Both the position numbers and the translations under genes were made by a program. Source: Galeopsis tetrahit (Eukaryota > Streptophyta > Magnoliopsida > Lamiales > Lamiaceae). Taken from it: a stretch of DNA of 64,000 bases. The notes below the pieces were generated by a model. It was not told where the DNA came from and made no database searches. It saw only the letters and a program-made list of their open reading frames with translations. Of the stretch, positions 32,750 through 44,605 are shown in pieces. The stretch lies in contig OY776120.1 in assembly GCA_963675135.1 (NCBI GenBank), positions 19,682,001 to 19,746,000 of the forward strand. Reading direction: 5' to 3'. Numbering within the stretch: the stretch's first letter is position 1; each line of letters opens with the position of its first letter.

Positions 32750-33359
32750 TGTTGGTCCTGAAAGGAGTATATAACAAGTGTATGAGGGGGGGGGGAATAC
32801 ACTTGTTTGCAACTCTGCTGAAGATGATTAACTCTTCTAAGATAATCAAACCACTAAGTACTATTGAGTACTTAGTTGAGTAACTATCTAGGGGAGTTAT
32901 ATGTGCGGAATAGTGGTTGGCCCTTTAAGTTTAGACTCCTTAGGTTTATGAAATCACTTAGTTAATCCAAGGCAGTTCAATTTAGTTTCAGGGAACTTGT
33001 CCAATTCAGTTTTGCACAGTTTTTAAGTATGTATCTTTTGAAAGATCAGTTTTGTGTGCAGTGTTGAATGAATGTAAGTACTTGTAAAGCAAATCAACAC
33101 AAGAGGTTATAGTGGTTCAGAGACTCAAGCTCCTACATCCACTTTCCCTGATTTAACAGGATAATTCCTTCACTCTTGGAATTAACTTGTTTTATAGTGC
33201 CAAGGTGCACTTGATTAATAAGAGCTGCCTAACATATCAGCTTCTCATCTAGCTTTATACTATGTGTTCTAGCATTTTTAGAACACAATCATATTGACTT
33301 AGGCATGTCTTAGGGGGTTTTGGTATTTAATCAAAACATATATCATTTTATTCCCAACA
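32750..33359 (-). repeat. 5' LTR of Copia C, internally deleted
   Basis: On the minus strand it starts TGTTGGGAATAAAATG (33359) and ends CAGGACCAACA (32750); 610 bp. It matches both ends of the 1.6-kb LTRs of D and the solo LTR, but about 1 kb between TTAGGCAGCT and AGTGCACCTTGG-type sequence is missing. A TATAAAA remains at 33190-33196. Confidence 0.8.
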
Positions 33360-34410
33360 GTCTTCCATTCATTAGAGCCTTCTTGAGTTTGAAGCTCAAA
33401 GGTTGAAATACAATGGGAAGGAGGACCGATATCCATGGCCTCTCCGATGAGTTCTTTTATTTTCGTCCGGCTTGAAGACGTTAAACTTAGCGCTAAATGG
33501 GAGGCAACCCATTCTTTATTGCTTTCTTTTATTTTTAGATTTTTAACTTGTTTGATCTTTTGTTTAGTTTTTGTTTAGTAGGTTGAGTGTTGTGTTGGTG
33601 GTAAAGGATGGGAGATATGCATGGTGGAGCTCAATGGTAGTGGTGCTTTGGTGCTAAAGGTTCAAGGGACAATTGGTGGCGGTAACTTGCTTCTTTGGTG
33701 AGTTTCGTTGGTGGTAAAATTCTAAGGTAACACACTCATTCCCAAACTTTGCATTCAACTAAAGTTTCATTTAAGTTTGGGAGGGTTTCATGTGTTTCCT
33801 TCATTTATATTGCACCGTTGTTCCTAGTTTTGGTGATTGATTATTGTTGATGTTGTGTCAATATTGTGAAAAATGTCACAACATATTTGACAACATCATT
33901 AATAATTCGTCCTTTCTCTCACAATCAACACTGATGGTGACAGTCAAGAAACAGAAGCTATACATGAAAGTGATAAGGCAGTAGCTGAAGATGCACATGA
34001 TGTTGATGTCATTGAGAGCGTGCATGGAGACTTATGAAAGCATACAAACTGGAGAAGTTATAAAGTATGGGGGAGTTTGTGCAGATCCATGAAGATGCAG
34101 CTGAAGTATTATTCAGCCCAATCCTCTCCTTTACTTATCTACATAATCTTTCTTTATTTGTTTGTAATGCTTGTAGGATTTATATTTATGTTATTTCCTT
34201 TATTATTTAGGATTTCATTTTGTTCTTTATTATTTATGTTTTTAATCTAAACACATTGTTTTAGTGTTTAGAGATAGACTTGTTACTTTAATTTGGTTAT
34301 TACGGTTTTATGTCATTTGCTTGATGTAAACTTTGTATATTTCTACTTTGAATATTTCTGTATGTTTAACATCAGAAGTGTTGTAGTAGAAAGGCCAAAT
34401 TGGGGGAGAT

Positions 34411-35636
34411 TGTTGATGTTGTACCTGTGATGCTTATTTTGATCCAACACTCTTGGCAACTCTGTTTGTCGAGTGTTGTACAAAATGTTCCATCACTTTG
34501 GTCAACATCATAATTTGCCCTTTCTCCTTACACTAACTCCGATTTTAGATGTTGTTCTTAATGTCTTTGTATGCAGGATTGAAGACGTGGAAGTTACCAG
34601 GTCAAGCGGTTGCATAAATACAAGGAGTGAGAAGTTAAGAGCAGGGATGGTGGTTTCTACTTTTAAGGAGTTTGTGGAGGAAGTTATAGATCATATAAAA
34701 ACTGATCTATGGAGGTTGCATGTAGTTGAAAACGTTGCAAATTAATAGAGGACTAATGCAACAATATGATAGATTGTTGTAGACCCAATCAACATATGTA
34801 TCATACTTATTTCGTCTATGAGATTATATGTATAGACCTAAAAGGGAGGTAGTTTCATATAGTCAATTAGATTTTTTAAACCTTTCTAAAAGGTTGTTCC
34901 TATTGTTGTACCCGTGATGTGCAGAATATTCCATCACTTTGGTCAACATCGTAATTCGCCTAACTCCGAATTTTCTATGTTGTTTGTAATATTCCTTGTT
35001 GTAGTTAGAAGATGTGGACATGTCCAGGTCATCCAGATTGCATAAGGAGTGAGAGAATTGCAAGCACAAATGGAAGTTAAGTCTAAATTGGAAGTTACCT
35101 TATTTTAAGGAGTTAAGGGGAAGTTACATAGATCATATGATCTATGGGAGTTGAAGGCTGACGAATTGTATTTATAAATAGAGGCTGCCTTCAACGTTTC
35201 AATGTAGAGAAGAAATAAGACACAATCCATTACAAGACTATCGAAAGCGTGGCGCTTCTAGTTTAGAAAAATATGTGTTTCTTCCCTCCTTTCGTGTGAT
35301 AGTATAATTGTAATCTTTATCAATTAGACTAGCACATTTGTTTGAATTTAGAAATGTTTATGTTAGGCCAAGATTGAGAGGCAGTCTCATAAACTTTGTT
35401 TTAGATTCTTTGGGTTGTCAACACCTTGTAAAATTGGCATTGCCGTACCTCGAAGAGGTTTTTGACTTCGTTTTACTAATTATATTTTAGTGAAAAATCA
35501 TAGACTTATTTATAGTCTATACAAATTTTGAATATTCTGTTGTTTCGTGCATTTTAATTTCCGCTGCTTAAATGTTGTTAGGACAGTGCCAACACGACTG
35601 ACAACACCTCTGATTTTGCACGCACACACACTTTCA
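34411..35636 (+). repeat. 3' LTR of element G with internal duplication
   Basis: Starts TGTTGATGTTGTACC right after the polypurine tract and ends CACACTTTCA; 1,226 bp. Two diverged direct copies of roughly 250-280 bp lie inside it (about 34475-34740 and 34915-35165), both containing TTCCATCACTTTGGTCAACA and a GAAGTTA...ATAGATCATAT stretch. A TATA box is at 35173-35180. Confidence 0.75.
35173..35180 (+). promoter_or_regulatory. TATA box in LTR of element G
   Basis: TATAAATA followed by GAGGCTGCC, downstream of the duplicated U3 block. Confidence 0.45.
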
Positions 35637-36870
35637 ATTATCTTGTGGATTGTTGGTATTTGAGGCGTAATTGATGGTGATTGTTAGTTTTTTAGATTTG
35701 GTTGAGCTTGTTGGTATTGATTGATGCTTGCTTGTTCACTTGATTTTGTGAAAATTTGTGCTTGATTTGGTGCTTTTGATTCATGATTAGACAAGCCCGT
35801 GAGCTTTAGAGCCTTAGACTTTCATATATTATGGTCTATTTTCCTTCATATGAGTATCATTCATGCTTGTGTACTCTAGAACTTGCCAATTGTCTTGTTT
35901 GAGGCAACTATTTGTTTGAAATCTTTGGAAGTGATATAAGGCCATCTTTGTTTTTAATAGTCACTTGACCAAATTTTCCATACCAAATGAAATTTTTCCA
36001 TAGTTAGCCACTTTGAGCCTATTGACTTATATTCTTTGACAACCTACATATTTAGCCCATTGTCCATCTTTTATGAGCCTAATTTTTCCTATGAACTAGT
36101 GGAGCTTGAATGTTGACAAATGTGGTTGAATTGAGGTGAAATATGAGTTTGATGGATTTATTTGGTTGAAAAGTGAAAAGATTGAAAAAAAAAAAAGATG
36201 AATTGTGAGTTGTACATAAAAAAAATTGAGTTGATGAAAAATGAAAAACATTGAAATAAGAAAACTCTCTTGTGTACAAATATTTGGTAGAGCTTGAAGA
36301 TCAAAAGTGCTAAAAAAGTTTTGGTGATGAAGAATGTGCTTAAAGGAGTGAGCAAATGAATTATGGGAGTTTGGAATTTAGTTGCAATCGACCAATTGCA
36401 ATTTTCATCTTGAGATTTAGAGACGTTCCTAGGCGTCTTTACTCTTCGCTCCACTAGTTTACAAGTCATTTTATCCAAACTTTCCCCACCTTAACCAAAA
36501 AGCCTACATTACAACCAAATGTAAAGTCCTTATTAATTCATTGATTGAACACTTTGATGTGGTGGAGAACTTAGACATTTGGCAAGCATATGGTGGTGCA
36601 CTTGTGGGATTTGATGTTGAGAGCATACATTTCCTTGATATACACTTTGAGTGATGAGAAATACACTTACTTGTGAGGAAATTGTGAATTGGGTACTTAA
36701 TCTTGAATTAATTTGAGCATAACTTGTGAACTTGTTTGTGTATTTTTGTACCTCTTGGCTTGAATAGATTGAGAAAAGTTGACAATCACTCATTCAATTT
36801 TGATTGAATTTCTTCGCAATCCTCCCACTTGTTCTATATTTCTTTCGTTGCTCGGGGACGAGCAGCACTT

Positions 36871-36885
36871 TAAGTTTGGGGGGGT
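36871..36885 (+). other. Polypurine tract of Ty3/gypsy H
   Basis: TAAGTTTGGGGGGGT directly before the LTR start TGATTAGGTGTGAG. The AAGTTTGGGGGGG form is typical of plant Ty3/gypsy elements. Confidence 0.7.
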
Positions 36886-39368
36886 TGATTAGGTGTGAGA
36901 TTGCTCGTATTTGTGCTCATTATTGCTATATTATTGTAGCATTTTGATGTGATTTTGGTCGTAATTGATAGAAATTGTGCTACTAACCTTGTCGTCAAGA
37001 AATGTGTTCAAAGTGTAGGAAACAAGGTGAAATAGTCCATTTTAGAGGAAAACCGAGCATTGGCGCATGGGAAGTGAAGTTCGGTTGGAGGAGGAGCAAG
37101 AAAAGCCAAGGAAAATAGAAGAAAAAGTCCAAGAAAAATAGAAGAAAAAGTCCAAGGAGCAGATGTCAAACAGCCGGCTGAGTGGTCCCACACTGGTGGC
37201 CGAGTGAGGTGGACTTCCAGAAACTTTCATGAATTCCCAAGTCAAACGGGCGGTCGTTTGGATCCAAACTGGCAGCCGAGTGACTTCAAACGGGCGGCCG
37301 TTTGGATCCACACTGGCGGCCGTTTGAGTTCTGCAGCCCAAAATTCCACTATATGTTCACTCGACTCGGTTGACCGTTTGGCCCACTCGGTCGACCTTCT
37401 GAACTTACGTTTTTTGGGGAATTTCGCGAATTTTGGAAGAACTTCAAGGACCCAAATGCTAATTTCATCTCACACACTCTTGGAAGCTTTAAATAGCTTC
37501 AAACTTAGTTTGTAAAGGGGAGTTTTGCCTCATTTCTACACACTCAAACCCTAGCTCATTTTGCTACAACATGTGATAAATGGAGGAGCAATTAGCTTAG
37601 GTTTGAGGAGCTTATCTCCTCAAACACACTCTTCATTTTTATGCTTTCTTAGTTTAGAATCATTTGAGTATTTTATTTTCATGTAAGAATGGAGGAATTA
37701 CAAGACTCTCAAGGTGATATTTTTCTTTTATTTAATCTTTGTATGGTAAATTTCTTGTTTATTTATATTTCTTTTGTTGTTTTAGCCATGGGTGCTTTCT
37801 AAAACACCATGGGCTAAACTTTTTATGCTTTGGGTGTTTGAAACCATGTGAATATTGAATGTGTGAATTGTTTATGCTTTGATTATTGTTGATATTTTGA
37901 TTATTGCTTCTTTTATTGAGTTTTATTGGTGCTTTGTGTATTAGCTTATATTAATCCGTATTTTGAGGCATGTTTAGCGTAGACGAGAGTTACATAAACA
38001 TGTTTAAATTTATGGTGTGAGTTATTGGTATACAAATGCGTTTATTATACTTTTAATTCTTCGAGAGAAAGTTAATTGTATTAGAACCTCATTAAGAGAC
38101 ATTAATTACTTGAATGATTATTTGGGTAGTTGGTAGAGATGTTTATTCGGGCCGGACTAACCGGGCTGGCCCGTTTAACCCTGAAAAATATAGGGTTAGG
38201 GTTAGGGTTCATGAATTATAGGCCCATTTAAAACCAGGTTTTTTTTACCCGGACACCGGGCCAGCCCGTAGGGCTACAGGGCCAACCCGCTAGCCCGAGT
38301 TGTTACGTTTTTTTCTTTTCTTTAAATAAATAACCTAAAACAAAATTTGGGTCATTTGACCAATAACCATAACTATAAGCATTAAGAAGCTCATTACCTA
38401 GTCATTATTACTATTTTTTATTAGATTATGATATTTATTTAGGTTTATCTGGTCATATTGAGGACCAATGAGTTCTAGAATGGTGTTTAAATTATACTTT
38501 TGTTTTCTCATTTACTGATCATTAACTAATTATGTATTTTTCTATTTTATTTGCTTGTTGGACGTGTCAATTGAGACCTTTAATTTTAAAAGGAAAAAAA
38601 AAATGTAGCCCGGTTAGTAGCCCATTTAGCTCGTGGCCCGCTAGGGTTAGGGTTAGGTCCCAACAATTGTAGGCCCGTTTAATATGAACCGGTTAAGGCC
38701 CTAACCCGTTTAGCCCGTAACCCTGTAGGGCTGGCCCTATAGGGCTAGAGCCAGCCTGATAGACATCTCTAGTAGTTGGTGAGGATTAGGAAGAAGTCGT
38801 ATAACCGGGTTTGGGAACACCTTAGACGTACGTAAGACTATAGTACCCGAAGGGAAAATATTTTCATCCTAGCATCTTGATGCTCTTAGCAAGTCCAAAT
38901 TGAAGCATAGACACGGTATAAACAATCCCACTCGATTTCACTAGGTAGAGAACACCCGAAGCATTTCCCACCCTTGCACTTCTCCGAATTTAGATTCGTA
39001 GTTGTTCTTTGTTTTAATTGTCAATTTCTTGCTTTGATAGTAATTTTTCTTCTTAAGTTGTGGTAATTTATCTTATTGGTCATTTGCTTACTTTTAGTAG
39101 TTTAAAGTTACTTGTTAGTTTCTAGGTTGGTGTTTGATTTAATTTCTTGAAGTTTGGTAGTAATTTAGCTTTATTTTAGAAATCCAAAAACCGAGCCCGT
39201 AGTTACATTAGTTATGACGACAAACAACTCTAGGGATCCATTGCACTAGTCCACCTCCAGTGGTTCGATACTACTTGGTCGAAATACTTACGTGCGTACT
39301 ACTACGATCCCTTATGCTTGAGGGGAAGTAGTTAGTCAAAACTTATTGTCTAAAATTCGTTCAAGTCA
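36886..39368 (+). repeat. 3' LTR of Ty3/gypsy H, with nested hAT MITE
   Basis: Starts TGATTAGGTGTGAGATTGC and ends near TTCAAGTCA. The end is estimated from the TG..CA rule and the change in composition; no second LTR is present. It is about 2.5 kb including the MITE at 38134-38771. A GC-richer block (37170-37400) contains repeats of CACTGGCGGCCG and CGGCCGTTTGGATCC. A TTTAAATAG sequence near 37488 may be the promoter TATA. Confidence 0.6.
38134..38771. mobile_element. hAT-type MITE inside the gypsy LTR
   Basis: An exact 8-bp duplication, GTAGTTGG, lies at 38126-38133 and 38772-38779. The ends TAGAGATGTTTATTCGGGC and TAGAGATGTCTATCAGGC (inverted) match hAT TIRs. The 638-bp interior is non-coding, rich in GGGCTGGCCC and GCCCGTTTAGCCC words. 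Confidence 0.85.
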
Positions 39369-39369
39369 A

Positions 39370-39590
39370 CAGTCAATATGCAAAATACACAATACATCAA
39401 ATCTTTTTAAAATATTCTAAAACATAACTATAAAAAATATATAATATATTATGTAAAAAAAAAAATCAAGATACAACAATCAATATGCAAAATCTACCAT
39501 ACATCGAATCATTCTAAAATATTTTAAAATATAACTATAAAAAATATATTATATATTTTGTATAAAATAATCAAGCTCATATATATTACC
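39370..39590. repeat. Tandem duplication, two copies, 107-bp period
   Basis: CAATATGCAAAAT...ACATC.AATC...ACTATAAAAAATATAT occurs from 39374 and again from 39481 with scattered mismatches. AT-rich and non-coding. Confidence 0.8.
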
Positions 39591-39942
39591 GCATCTCTAA
39601 CCATCGGAAAATAAAGTGAGTAAGGTGTGAATATTTGCACGGATTCTAATTACAAATTTGCACTAAATTTTTTGTATTTTAATTTTCTTAAGTCATGTTT
39701 AACACTTTATCAGTTTCCGAAAAGTTTTTATATTTATCTTTTTTATTTGTCCCTTAAAAGTGTGCATCCCAAAATAGAAATAATTATCACAATCTCTATC
39801 CTCTTAATATACAAATATTTACGATTCACGCACATGGGAACGGAGAAGTAATTAGACTTAGATTAGAAGACCATCAATCAAGAATAAATAAAAATATGAA
39901 AAATCCAAAAAATAAATAACACCTCTTGTAGCGTACTTTGAT

Positions 39943-40036
39943 ACGATAGTAGGTCCTATTGTCGTCTGATATCTTTAAAAAATGTGTCTACGATAGTAGG
40001 TCCTATTGTCGTCTGCTATCTTTAAAAAATGTGTCT
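39943..40036. repeat. Exact-period tandem duplication, 2 x 47 bp
   Basis: ACGATAGTAGGTCCTATTGT... through ...AATGTGTCT occurs at 39943-39989 and 39990-40036 with one difference (GATATC against GCTATC). A recent duplication. Confidence 0.9.
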
Positions 40037-40763
40037 GAGTGCACTAAGAACTTATAGAAACGCATGATCATTTTCCAAAATGTGGGTGATCGTGATTTTC
40101 CGTTGTGTACCGCATCTTTATATACAATATTGCATACATGCAATATTGATCAATTAAGTCAAAATTTGTGGGATCAAATGCGAGTCAACACGGGGTCAAC
40201 CTTAATTATAATATTTATTTTGGCTCTAAAATATTATTTTACTACATAACCAAAAACTATGTTACTACATGACATAAATTTCCAAAAATATTCTGGACAC
40301 TTATTTATTTTTTTGAGCAAACTTACTAAAAGAATTTTGACTTATTCATCTACTACAAGTGTATTACTACATGTCCAAAAATATTCTGGACAGTAAATTT
40401 TTTGGTGAATTTGCAGAATGTTTTGACATGTAGTATTAAATTTTTAGCCTTGTAGTGGTAATTTTTTGATCTTGTAATAACAATATTTTGGTCATGTAGT
40501 AAACCACCTATTTGCGATCCGCGGATTTTTAAAAATTATCTTAATTCGACTTTTGGACTAAATGGATTAGGGTTTTGACTTGGTCAAATTAGTATGAATT
40601 GCATGTATGAAATATTTCACATAAAACTAACCAATATCTAAAAGCCACATCTGATTTCATAATTAAATACAATTGAAGATGGATGAATTAATCTTAATTA
40701 GACTTAAAGAAAATTATGTTTTAAAAATTTAGACAACATCATAATCTGAGTTAAACATAATTG

Positions 40764-40819
40764 ATACTATGATACAAGTTTATAGTTAAAAATTTAACTA
40801 TAAACTTGTATCATAGTAT
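40764..40819. repeat. Perfect palindrome, 27-bp arms, 2-base spacer
   Basis: 40764-40790 (ATACTATGATACAAG...) is matched without error by the reverse complement of 40793-40819; only AA separates them. It is AT-rich and could extrude as a cruciform. It is not bounded by any element end seen here. Confidence 0.9.
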
Positions 40820-41039
40820 TAATTATTCCAATTCTATTATAACTTCTAAGGGATTATTATACATATTTGTGTCATGATCTCATTGCATTCATAATTTACT
40901 TGTTTATAAATATTCTTTATCTTTAGTATTACTTACTTTAAAAAAAAAAAAAAAATTTACTTTGCAATCTAGAAAAACAAACGGGATCCGTTACATGTAC
41001 AATAGTGTAACATCTATCTTTTTTTTTGTCCCCAAAAAT

Positions 41040-41930
41040 TTGATTATATAAAGGGGCCATTCTATTTGAGTGCCATTTGGACTTACCATTTTCATTCAGT
41101 CCTACCTTTTTAAAAACTCCCATTTAGGTGCTATTTGAATAGTAAAATTACATCCTTGTCCTTACAGCTTACAGAGGAGAAGATAAGATTCTTACCCTCC
41201 TTTTAAACAACTCTCTCTCCTCTCTCTTCTTCTCTCTCCTCTTCAAACTCACCTCCTCGTCTTCTTATTCAAAATCACACATCTCCTTTCTCTTCTTCTT
41301 ATTCAAAATCCCACAACCTAAAACTCTAATCCTCATTAGCCACCCCTTGGCCGCTGTCGCCCCACCATGGCTGCCGCCTCCAACTCTCCGGCGAAGACGG
41401 CCACCACCATCGCCTTTTTTTCCACCGTGAAGCTCCATGGCCGCCGCCCACCTCTGTAAGAAGGTGAATATCCCGAAAATGAAGCTTCGTGGCCGGAGAA
41501 GATGAAGCGTGCGCCAATCTGTGCTCCTCCGGCCGTCCTTCCGCTTCCATGGTCGCCCATCGTCGCCGTCCACTTCGATCCGCGTGGATGGGGCTTCGAT
41601 CTCCATGGCCGCCGGTGGTGGTGATTTTTCCATGGACGTCGGAACCACACCACCCATCAGATTTGTTCTTGCCGGAATATTTTGTGGATGTGAGAGGATG
41701 GCCGGAACCTCCGGCTCAGACGAATCTGCCTCTCCTTCCTTCTTGATTCATTCTTTTTAATTTCTTGGTTGTTTCCTTGAAGGAGACGAAGTCGCCGCCC
41801 TTCGCCGGAGACTGGAAGAAGACGAAGCCACCGTCGCGATCCCCTTGATGAAGATGGTGCCGTTTGCCATGGCCGACGAATCTCCATCGCCTTTACCGAA
41901 ATTTTCTTAGACGGCGGCTAGGGTTTCCCA
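41040..41930. other. GC-rich island with CT-rich leader, no credible gene
   Basis: A TC-rich tract (41190-41290) leads into a CCGCC/GGCGAC-rich stretch (41340-41910) with the recurring phrase CCATGGCCG. Overlapping ORFs occur on both strands through composition alone, and none has a recognisable domain. A related phrase (CCATGGCCGACGA..CTCCATCGCC) occurs in the 44.6-45.0 kb island. It may be captured gene sequence in a Mutator-like element, but no TSD was found. Confidence 0.4.
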
Positions 41931-42578
41931 CCCCCACTTGGGAATGCTAGTGGGCTAGGATTTTCCACCCCTAATGTGCACCCACTCTTGTAATCAATAC
42001 ACCCTTGAAACACTTGAATATATATATATATATATTTTTTTGGTATGGTCTTTTAAAGGAGGGGGTGCAGATTTTTGTAATGGTGGTATTGGGTTTTAAA
42101 TTTTTTGTGTTGAAGATGTAGGATTTTGTTGAGTTTTTTGTATTAATTCATCCATGGAAGATTCAAATCTTCTTTTTTTCTAGTAACATTAGTTGGTGAA
42201 ATTTGTTGGATGTAGCACTGTTCTCATTTTTACGTTTGTTACAGATTGTTCTAGACCTATTTTTTAGATTTCTGTTTGTATTTTTCATGGAACTCAAAAT
42301 GTATGATTTATGTAGAAATATTGTTTGTTGCAAATATTTTTTTAGTTGATAAATTTTTTTTTTTTTGTTGCAAATATTTTCTTTGTTTTGCAAATTTATT
42401 TTTGTTCGTTTCGTTGATGCAAATTTTTTTTTTGGGTAAAATTTTTGTTCGTTGATACAAATCTTTCCTTAGTTGATGCAAATTATTTTTTCTCATTAAT
42501 GCAAATTTTGAGTTCATGAGTAAGAAAATATTATTTTTTCTCATTAATGCAAATTTTGAGTTCATGAGTAAGAAAATA
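41931..42578. repeat. Left arm of a long imperfect inverted repeat
   Basis: This stretch mirrors 44040-44605. Landmarks: AATGCTAGTGGGCTAGGATTTT...GTGCACCCA (41943-41992) against GGGTGCAC...TAGCCCACTAGCAT (44543-44580); CTATTTTTTAGATTTC...CATGGAACTCAAAA (42257-42299) against TTTTGAGTTCCAT...GAAAATCTAAAAAATAG (44438-44494); and repeated GTTGATGCAAAT against TTTGCATCAAC. The AT-rich arms face inward and the GC-rich islands lie outside them. Confidence 0.6.
42483..42578. repeat. Exact tandem duplication, 2 x 48 bp
   Basis: TTATTTTTTCTCATTAATGC...AAGAAAATA at 42483-42530 is repeated at 42531-42578 without mismatch. Confidence 0.9.
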
Positions 42579-44039
42579 TAGTTAATAAATGTGATAGGGC
42601 CTAACTCTACACTTAAAACCAAGGTGTTAAGTGAGAGGATTGCCTAGGCTTATAAGCCCACCCAAGACCATCTCTCTATCCAATGTGAGATACCTTAATA
42701 ATAACACTAATCTAAGACAATTTCTAATTTTTTTTCTTCTAATAACTGAAAGATCATTTATTTGATTTTCATGTACATCAATTACATCATATAGGCAATA
42801 CCATACAAAAATTACCACTTAATTAGACCTACAATTCAATTAAATACTGAATAAAAAAACACCAGAAACAAAAAATTATTTCACACATAAATTATTGATG
42901 CTTTGCATTCACATGTTGAATTTGCTACTTATATTGACGATCAAGTTTCTAATCATTCCTGATTTTATATGCTCTTTTTTGGGCAGATTAGGTCGATCAA
43001 GATTCCACCTTATTCTTGATTATTTACTTGATTATTTACTTGATTATTTATTAACTTTGAGGGCGACATTCAAACAAATTCATTGTTTCGCCCCAAAAGA
43101 ATTTCGACAAAACTTGTGTCAAAAACTAAAATGATGCTACCGTTTGCTGGGAAAAAAGTGACTTGAGAAGATTAACACTACCATTTCCATATGTGTTCAC
43201 CAATATTTTTTTTTTTAAGTCAGAAAATAAGAATTAAAAATGAGATTAAAAAGATGCATTATTATAAGGACGTAAACGAACTGAACCAAGCCAAATACCA
43301 TCAGGCTTAAGCTTGATTCGAACTCTAATAGTAGAGCTCGAGCTCGGCTCGACTCTAAAATATTGGGCTCGCGAATAGTTTGAGTTTGGTACACATAGAA
43401 TTAACATCTCCATATGAGTCATCATAGTCACTAGCATCACCTTCAACTGGGTTAAAGTCGAAGTGTCATTCTTAGTAACGGCGGGAACTCATTCTCTTCT
43501 TTCTCTTCACTCTTCAATGTTTTGTGAATCAACCTCAATCTCATCTTCCACCCTTACTTCTACAATTTTTATTGGATGATCATGGTCAACTTCTGGTTTT
43601 TTCATTGGGTTTAGTGGATTGAAACAAGTTTTTTTTGCAAGTACTATGAGAGGTAGAAGAGGACGTGGTGGAGCCCGCGACAGTTCAATGAGGGGTAGAA
43701 TAGGAAGTGGAAGGGGCGATAGTGGAAGTGATGGTGCTGTTAGTATAGCTTTTGTAACATGAAACAAGTTGATGATTTGTTTATGATCTTTCGATTTATG
43801 TTTATGCTAATGACTTATAGTCTACAATTGCAAATGTTTTTATATGTTTGTTCACCTACGGTACCTCTTAGCTTTGTGTTTTGCTGTAAAACACTTGCTC
43901 ATACCTACATAAGTAACCATGACATCATCTTCCAACTCTTGTGCAGTCCAATTTTGCATCAACGACAAAAAATAATTTGCCAGTTAGAAGTTAAAATCTC
44001 AAACTTAGATATGTATTCATGAGCAAGCCAGTTAGAAGT
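42579..44039. other. Interior of the 41.9-44.6 kb inverted repeat, no clear gene
   Basis: It contains a 13-base triplicate (CTTGATTATTTA, about 43014-43050) and a GAGCTCGAGCTCGGCTCG block near 43335 of the kind seen in decayed plant repeats. A 38-codon plus-strand ORF (43646-43762) is Gly/Arg-rich (MRGRRGRGGARDSSMRGR) with no known family. Transposase motifs were not seen. Confidence 0.35.
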
Positions 44040-44605
44040 TGCATCAAAATAATTTTCTTTATTTCACAATTCAACCAAAATAATTAAAATTGACTCAAAT
44101 TTTTTTTTAAATACTAATAAAAATTCCAACAACAAAAAAATAAATTTTGCATCAACAACAAAAAAAAAAATTGCATTAAAAAAGAAATTATTTGCATCAA
44201 CAAAGAAATTATTTACATAAAAAAAAAATTGCATCAGCAAACAAACTATTTGCATTAACAAGTAAAAAAAAAAAAAACAGATCTGCCGGAAGATCTTCCT
44301 CTTCTTCAACAATTTTTTTTTTAAAAATTAACCTTGCAGTACTTTCAACATTCTGAAAAAGAGAGAAGATCGTTTCTTCAAAATTATTACACAACCAAAT
44401 AAACTAGGGCGGTGTTGGATGTGGGCTAGAAACCATAAATTTTGAGTTCCATAAAAATACAAAAATACAATCAGAAATCGAAAATCTAAAAAATAGACAA
44501 TAACATATGACAAAAATGAGGGATGTTTTGATTGAAAAAGTGGGTGCACATTAAGATGGAAACCTTAGCCCACTAGCATGCCTAAGTGCCAAAACCCTAA
44601 TCCTA
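44040..44605. repeat. Right arm of the long imperfect inverted repeat
   Basis: Inverted counterpart of 41931-42578; see that entry for landmarks. The poly-A and TTGCATCAACAA words here mirror poly-T and TTGTTGATGCAA words in the left arm. Confidence 0.6.

Larger units (their letters stand above)
22122..33359 (-). mobile_element. Copia element C, Sirevirus-like, gag and pol open, 3' LTR missing
   Basis: In minus orientation: 5' LTR (33359-32750), primer-binding site, gag, pol, spacer, third ORF. The order gag-pol-third ORF and RT motifs such as YVDDIIFG are typical of the Sirevirus (SIRE1-type) lineage. No sequence beginning TGTTGGGAATAAAATG is seen at the left side, so the 3' LTR is lost. 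The right LTR edge abuts Ty3/gypsy sequence at 33360. Confidence 0.8.
33845..35636 (+). mobile_element. Collapsed Copia element G with TSD ATTAT
   Basis: The 5-bp duplication ATTAT lies at 33840-33844 and 35637-35641. The left end begins TGTTGATGTTGTG, a short remnant of the 5' LTR (about 75 bp). About 490 bp of interior follows, including a 37-codon acidic tail of an ORF ending near 34037. Then come the polypurine tract (AATTGGGGGAGAT, 34398-34410) and a full 3' LTR. Its end (CACACTTTCA) equals the end of element A's LTR, so the two are related. Confidence 0.75.
33360..39368 (+). mobile_element. Ty3/gypsy element H: 3' non-coding region and 3' LTR
   Basis: The segment 33440-33520 (GGCTTGAAGACG, AAATGGGAGGCAACCC) is a phrase common after the coding region of plant Ty3/gypsy elements. 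Discontinuous non-coding DNA (33360-33844, 35642-36870) leads to GGGGACGAGCAGC, a polypurine tract and the LTR. No gag or pol is in the window; the 5' part is replaced by element C. A collapsed Copia (G) and a hAT MITE are inserted. The lineage (Tat/Athila-like) is a guess. Confidence 0.65.
39591..41039. other. AT-rich intergenic DNA, no gene seen
   Basis: Apart from the 47-bp tandem pair and the palindrome listed separately, only short repeated phrases are seen (CCAAAAATATTCTGGACA at about 40272 and 40376). No ORF, RNA gene or bounded transposon is supported. Confidence 0.45.

Noticed and set aside
15865..33359. B and C as one full-length element with two third ORFs
   Set aside because: The LTR at 15865-17522 and the LTR at 32750-33359 share only the few terminal bases; they are different families.
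41265..41887. Several ORFs of 74-130 codons in the GC-rich island
   Set aside because: Open on both strands in several frames by composition; no recognisable domain or splice structure.
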